This document shows, piece by piece, positions 60,327 through 64,000 of a stretch of DNA of 64,000 nucleotides; position 1 is the stretch's first letter; every line of letters starts with the position of its first letter. The stretch is from NCBI RefSeq assembly GCF_014839805.1, contig NC_051129.1, forward strand, positions 11,846,920 to 11,910,919, read 5' to 3'. The notes beneath the pieces are model-generated. The model was not told the origin of the DNA. It saw only the letters and a program-made list of their open reading frames with translations, and did no database searches. The translations under genes and the position numbers were made by a program. This DNA comes from Manduca sexta (taxonomy: Eukaryota; Arthropoda; Insecta; Lepidoptera; Sphingidae).

Positions 60327-61149
60327 TGCATTTGCAGTGAACACACGCTATAAGGCAGTGTTGGTCTCGCCAGAGCGGCGGCTGTCCCCCCGCATTCCAT
60401 ACACTCACATATCTACACGCGGAAAACCTTCGATATTGGGCGCACGGGCTCTTATACAATCTAGCATGTCCGTACATTACATCACACATAATTTTACTAG
60501 AATACCAGTACTTGCATGCCGATTGCCGGCTTACCAGTGCCTACTCTGCACCTGCTGTTATATAGTGAATCAAGGGCTACACTATAGCGGTACGAGGGCT
60601 GATTACACGCATCGCGCAGGAATGTCGAGAGCCGCGCATGTGATCTGTCGGTAATGTTAGCTTCACTCGCGATATACAATCCAACCATTCCAGATACATA
60701 ATCATAAATCACACGTCCGGGAGGGAGCACGGGGGGGACCCGTCGTCATCGGCCGTCGATGATCGCTCGCTATAAATAAATAGTTTTGTCCGGTGTTTCG
60801 GCGCATCCTGCGTATTGATTACACATTAAATAAAAATATAATTTGGCCCCGGAAGGTCGCGGCCGCCGCGTGGAGCTCGGCAACCGCTATTTATACCGAT
60901 TTATAGCTCCTCGTGTCGGCCGCGACGACGTCGTTCGCGGTCGTCGGCGGTCCCGCACCGGCGGCGTGTTCGCTCTCTGTTGTACAAACAGGTCGACGAG
61001 GGCAGCGAAAGATTCTTCAACACAGCACCGTAAAAGCGTCACGGGACGAGCGCTGTCCATGCACAGAAACATTAGAAGGTGGTGTCTCTGAAGCAGCCCG
61101 CGAGTCCCGTGCGGAAGAGGTCGCAGAGGGCGCGGGGCCGGGCGCGGCG

Positions 61150-61381
61150 CTAGTCCCGTGCGATGGGCGTGCTGCACGCGGCGGAGGGCGCGCGCCGCTC
61201 CAGCGGGGACGCGGCATCGCCTGCCGCGCTCTCCGCCGCGCTGCTCCGCCGCATCTCCCCGCCGCGCCGCTCGCGCCCGCGCCCGCGTCCGCCGCGCTCT
61301 CCTCCGAACCGCCCTCCTCCGCGCACATCGACACGAACACGCTGCTCTCCGACACCTCGCGCACGCAGCGCCGCTGCTCGG
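61150..61381 (-). CDS. Unidentified minus-strand gene, last exon with probable frame break
   Basis: It starts with the phase expected from the previous exon (EQRRCVREVSESSVFVSMC, then an acidic and Ala/Gly run). Two frames look coding in succession, which suggests an indel error in the GC-rich stretch around 61265-61285. Without the switch the stop is at 61017. Confidence 0.5.
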
Positions 61382-62767
61382 CTGCAACGTACACACCACA
61401 TAACGATCACTTATGGCGCCTTCATATTACTCGCACGGCTGCCGCGCGATGGTCGCGCGGCAGCCGTGCGAGTAAATGCATAAAAATGTACACAACCAAA
61501 ATGACGCTAAAATGAAACACCTACAATCATTTTATTTACCGCTAAGTACCGCACGGTGTAACGCGACTGTCTTTTTTATGGATTTATCTTGCTGCATGTT
61601 GGTCACGCTGCATCCGCGCATATAATTTGAAAACGACCTGACATAATATTATTATACAATCTAAAATAATTGTAGGAATTCAAAACATAACTTAACACTA
61701 GATCAGTTATCCAAAACAGCAAGAAATATGCAAAATTAAACCAAGTACACACGAGAAAAACTACTTTCCCACCCCACTACATGACAATATTAACATATCG
61801 CCATACCAACACATGTTTTAATTTCAGTGCGCTGTCGTCTTCATTTATTTAAAGCCCAAAATAAACAATAAATGTCAAAATCTATATAGGTATAGAATAT
61901 ACTTTATAGAATATATCTTCTAATAGTTGGTATCCACATAAACTGAACATATTGGTTATTTGTATTAATTGTAATTTACTTGAGTCAGTATTGGATGGTA
62001 CGATGGTGAAGTGCCCTAAGGCCCGATGTATCGCTGATCACTCATTTGGCAGTTACATAATGATGATATTTTTGGACGCGGAATCAAACTATTTGCGAGC
62101 CCATAATGCGCGGCCCGAGAATATCCCGATACATGATGTAACGCGGCGCGATAAATCTCCTGCGTCCATAAATGCGTGGCGGGCGCATGCGCGGGCGGGG
62201 GCGCGGCCGAGTGCCCCGCTGTCTATACTCCTATGTCAAACTGATCAGTGTATTGCTAGTCTAATAATTATTATTGCTCCTGAATTAGTGACAGCAGCAT
62301 TTTTCCATTATATCTGCATTATGGTTTGGTAGCATTTAGTATTTTTTTTATAAATACTAGTCATCCGGTGGCCGAAATTCGATTGTCAAGTTTATATTTA
62401 TACACATTATACATAAATTTTATTTCTCCGGACTCTTCTATATGAACTTTCATCATGTCAAATCTCATAGACTTTAGTCCGCACAATGTTCTTAAAAGAG
62501 GTATAATTTATGATCTTCGCGTATTTATATATAGAGCTTACCTTACAATCTACCGGAGACCTATTATATTCCTTCTTGAAGTCTAATTCGTAAGTGATCA
62601 TTAAAGTGAACTATGAAGTGACCATTAGGGTAGATACACGACTATTGGTTTACATGTATGGTGTACGTACCGATCATGTTGTGCAGGTTGTCGATGACCA
62701 CCTCCGTGTTGTAGGTGGCGTCGACAGCGCGCTGCAGGAACGATGTCCACGTGCTGAGCTCCGCCTC
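61150..62767 (-). CDS. Last two exons of an unidentified minus-strand gene
   Basis: Exon 62671..62767 (acceptor TTTGCAG, donor ATCG|GTACGT) encodes EAELSTWTSFLQRAVDATYN and ..VVIDNLHNMI, leaving in phase 1. The next exon starts at 61381 after GTTGCAG. Its first two bases complete an Ala codon, giving ..MIAEQRRCVREVSESSVFVS. The perfect phase match makes them consecutive exons. The helical, charged sequence then turns Ala/Ser/Gly-rich. As assembled the frame runs to a stop at 61017, but a switch by one base near 61270 gives MRRSSAAESAAGDAASPLER and a stop at 61152-61150, which looks more natural. I do not recognise the family. The rest of the gene is beyond the window. Confidence 0.6.
61427..61475. 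other. Perfect 23-bp inverted repeat, 3-nt loop
   Basis: TTACTCGCACGGCTGCCGCG.. at 61427-61449 is followed by TGG and the exact complement at 61453-61475. It lies in the intron of the minus gene, about 45-95 nt upstream of the last acceptor. It would fold into a very stable GC-rich hairpin in the pre-mRNA. Confidence 0.95.
62671..62767 (-). CDS. Unidentified minus-strand gene, penultimate exon
   Basis: The 97-nt exon enters in phase 0 and leaves in phase 1, with clear splice sites on both sides. The peptide is amphipathic and helical in character (WTSFLQRAVDATYNTEVVID). Confidence 0.7.
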
Positions 62768-64000
62768 CTGCAAACATTAATCAAACACTCTCAACTGGTT
62801 ACTCCACACACACTCACCGCACACCTGTAGTCTTGTATGATATGCAGGTATGCGACGGAATACTCCCAGTTCGTGGAGCTCACTTCCATCTTACGATGGT
62901 ATATAGCCATTGGAAGCCCAATTTCAACCAAATCATTTCGTGTGTTCCAAATCATCTATCTTCTTCTATCTTCTATATCTATTCTATATCTATATCTTCT
63001 TCTATACTTATAATAAATCTGTAGAGAGGTCAATTCTGTACATGAAATATATATCCAAAATAACTATCAGGGGATGATTAGGGATCGATACTGATGCCAA
63101 AAATGCAATTAGTAAAATTTTTGTCTGTCTGTCTGTATAACCGTTATAGAAACAAAAACTACTCGACGGATTTTAACGAAACTTAGTACAATTAATTTTC
63201 ATACTCCTGTGCTGGTTATAGTATACTTTTCATTACGCTACAATTAATAGGAGCAGAGCAGTGAAGGGAAATGTTGGGAAAACGGGAGAAGTTACTCCAT
63301 TTTTTAAGCTTCCGTCGCGTGTGCAGCCTTAATGGTTAAAGCTACACAGAAATCATGTATGACGGAAATGTTCTCCTTAAAATTATGTAAAAAATATCCC
63401 ACGACAGCATATGTCTATCTTTTATGGTTGACTAACAATAACACGTGTAACTCCCGATAGCTTAGCAGTTCGAAGCTTTCACATTATATTTGTCTACTCT
63501 TACGTTTATAACACTCTCAGTCATCCCTAATTAAAAAAGTTAACATTATTAAATATTCCATAAAAAATAATCATAGAAATCTGTATAGAAACACCAATGT
63601 TATACATGAAATACGCTAATAATAAGCCATCACGCGTGAATACTGAATCATGCTATAAGGATTATTTTTGTATATATATAAGGTCGCGAACGCACAGGCA
63701 GGCGGCTTGCTTGGCACCTAGAGGCTAGCGAATCACGTAGCGAGTAGCTTCGTAAAACGAACATTCTCGAACGTTCGCGACTGGCTCCATTTTTGAAGTC
63801 CGAAATCCACGCGGGAGAAGCTGCGAGCGGAAGCTAGTAATACATAAAACAATTTGTAGTTCGTTCCTTGACTGCATGACGCTTTATTTGCAATTTAAAC
63901 CATTTTCCAGTCTTAAATTTTATACAACAATTTTGAACTTAATATAATTTTAAACATCACATTTACTCCGATAGATCTTTTTCTCATTGTCACCTAAGCC
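62768..64000. other. Intronic or intergenic DNA, no exon seen
   Basis: Contains a pyrimidine-rich simple repeat of TCTTCTATC words (about 62955-63008) and a dispersed repeat at 63085-63345. No coding exon found. Confidence 0.5.
63085..63345 (+). repeat. Dispersed repeat fragment (GTCTGTCTGTC type)
   Basis: TTTGTCTGTCTGTCTGTATA is followed by AAACTACTCGACGGATTTTA, ACGAAACTTAGTAC and a G-rich GGGAAAACGGGAGAAGTTAC block. This order resembles very abundant repeats of Lepidoptera. No coding capacity. Confidence 0.5.

Larger units (their letters stand above)
55531..61149 (-). other. Intergenic DNA and probable long 3' UTR of the minus-strand gene
   Basis: I see no coding exon on either strand. 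TTTATT at about 57590 (AATAAA on the minus strand) is one possible end of the minus gene's transcript. A Z-DNA-prone CA/CG run lies at 57539-57560. A block with repeated CACGTCAG/CACGTCGA words lies at 58212-58256, and DRE-type motifs at 59247-59552. Confidence 0.4.

Noticed and set aside
1..64000. tRNA genes, rRNA genes, CRISPR arrays
   Set aside because: B-box-like words occur only inside SINE-like repeats; no complete cloverleaf, rRNA segment or repeat-spacer array was seen. The psq array is a plain tandem repeat without spacers.

Overview
The window looks like draft genomic DNA from an insect, most probably a moth or butterfly. The genes are split into short exons by introns with GT..AG borders. 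The intergenic DNA is AT-rich. The recognisable coding parts are insect developmental genes (lola-type BTB, pipsqueak, frizzled2). Several dispersed repeats resemble families common in Lepidoptera, including a LINE 3' end and SINE-like pieces with short tandem tails. The species was not identified.

The window is three contigs joined by two gaps of exactly 500 N: contig 1 = 1-18057, contig 2 = 18558-53305, contig 3 = 53806-64000. The last 6.9 kb of contig 1 (11134-18057) is the reverse complement of the last 6.9 kb of contig 2 (46447-53305). One repeat edge falls exactly on each gap. This is the geometry of two overlapping contig ends that were not merged, with contig 2 placed backwards. I therefore read the large inverted repeat as an unmerged heterozygous overlap and not as a biological palindrome.

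Contig 1 has no gene that I can support. It holds dispersed repeats, a LINE fragment and one doubtful cysteine-rich ORF. Contig 2 holds, in order, the first BTB exon of a lola-like gene (minus), a GC-rich promoter, pipsqueak in nine coding exons (plus, 26498-36414), and frizzled2 in two coding exons (minus, 41779-43689). lola and psq lie head to head, and, from what I know of Drosophila, they are neighbours there too. psq and fz2 are tail to tail. Contig 3 holds the last exons of two unidentified convergent genes: a Pro/Ala-rich protein with an SH3-like C-terminus (plus, 54085-55123) and a Ser/Ala-rich C-terminus (minus, 61150-62767).

The most interesting items are: (1) a 13-copy, ~124-bp tandem array (33404-35029) in a psq intron, built from the second half of the third Psq-domain exon plus its splice donor, where each unit could act as a frame-preserving 32-codon exon; (2) an in-frame TGA-C in frizzled2 followed by 58 more open, Ala/Pro-rich codons, suggestive of stop-codon readthrough; (3) a perfect 23-bp inverted repeat with a 3-nt loop just upstream of a splice acceptor (61427-61475); (4) clusters of insulator/DRE-like motifs between psq and fz2. 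Single-base frame breaks in psq exon 4 and in contig 3 exons suggest consensus errors in the assembly.
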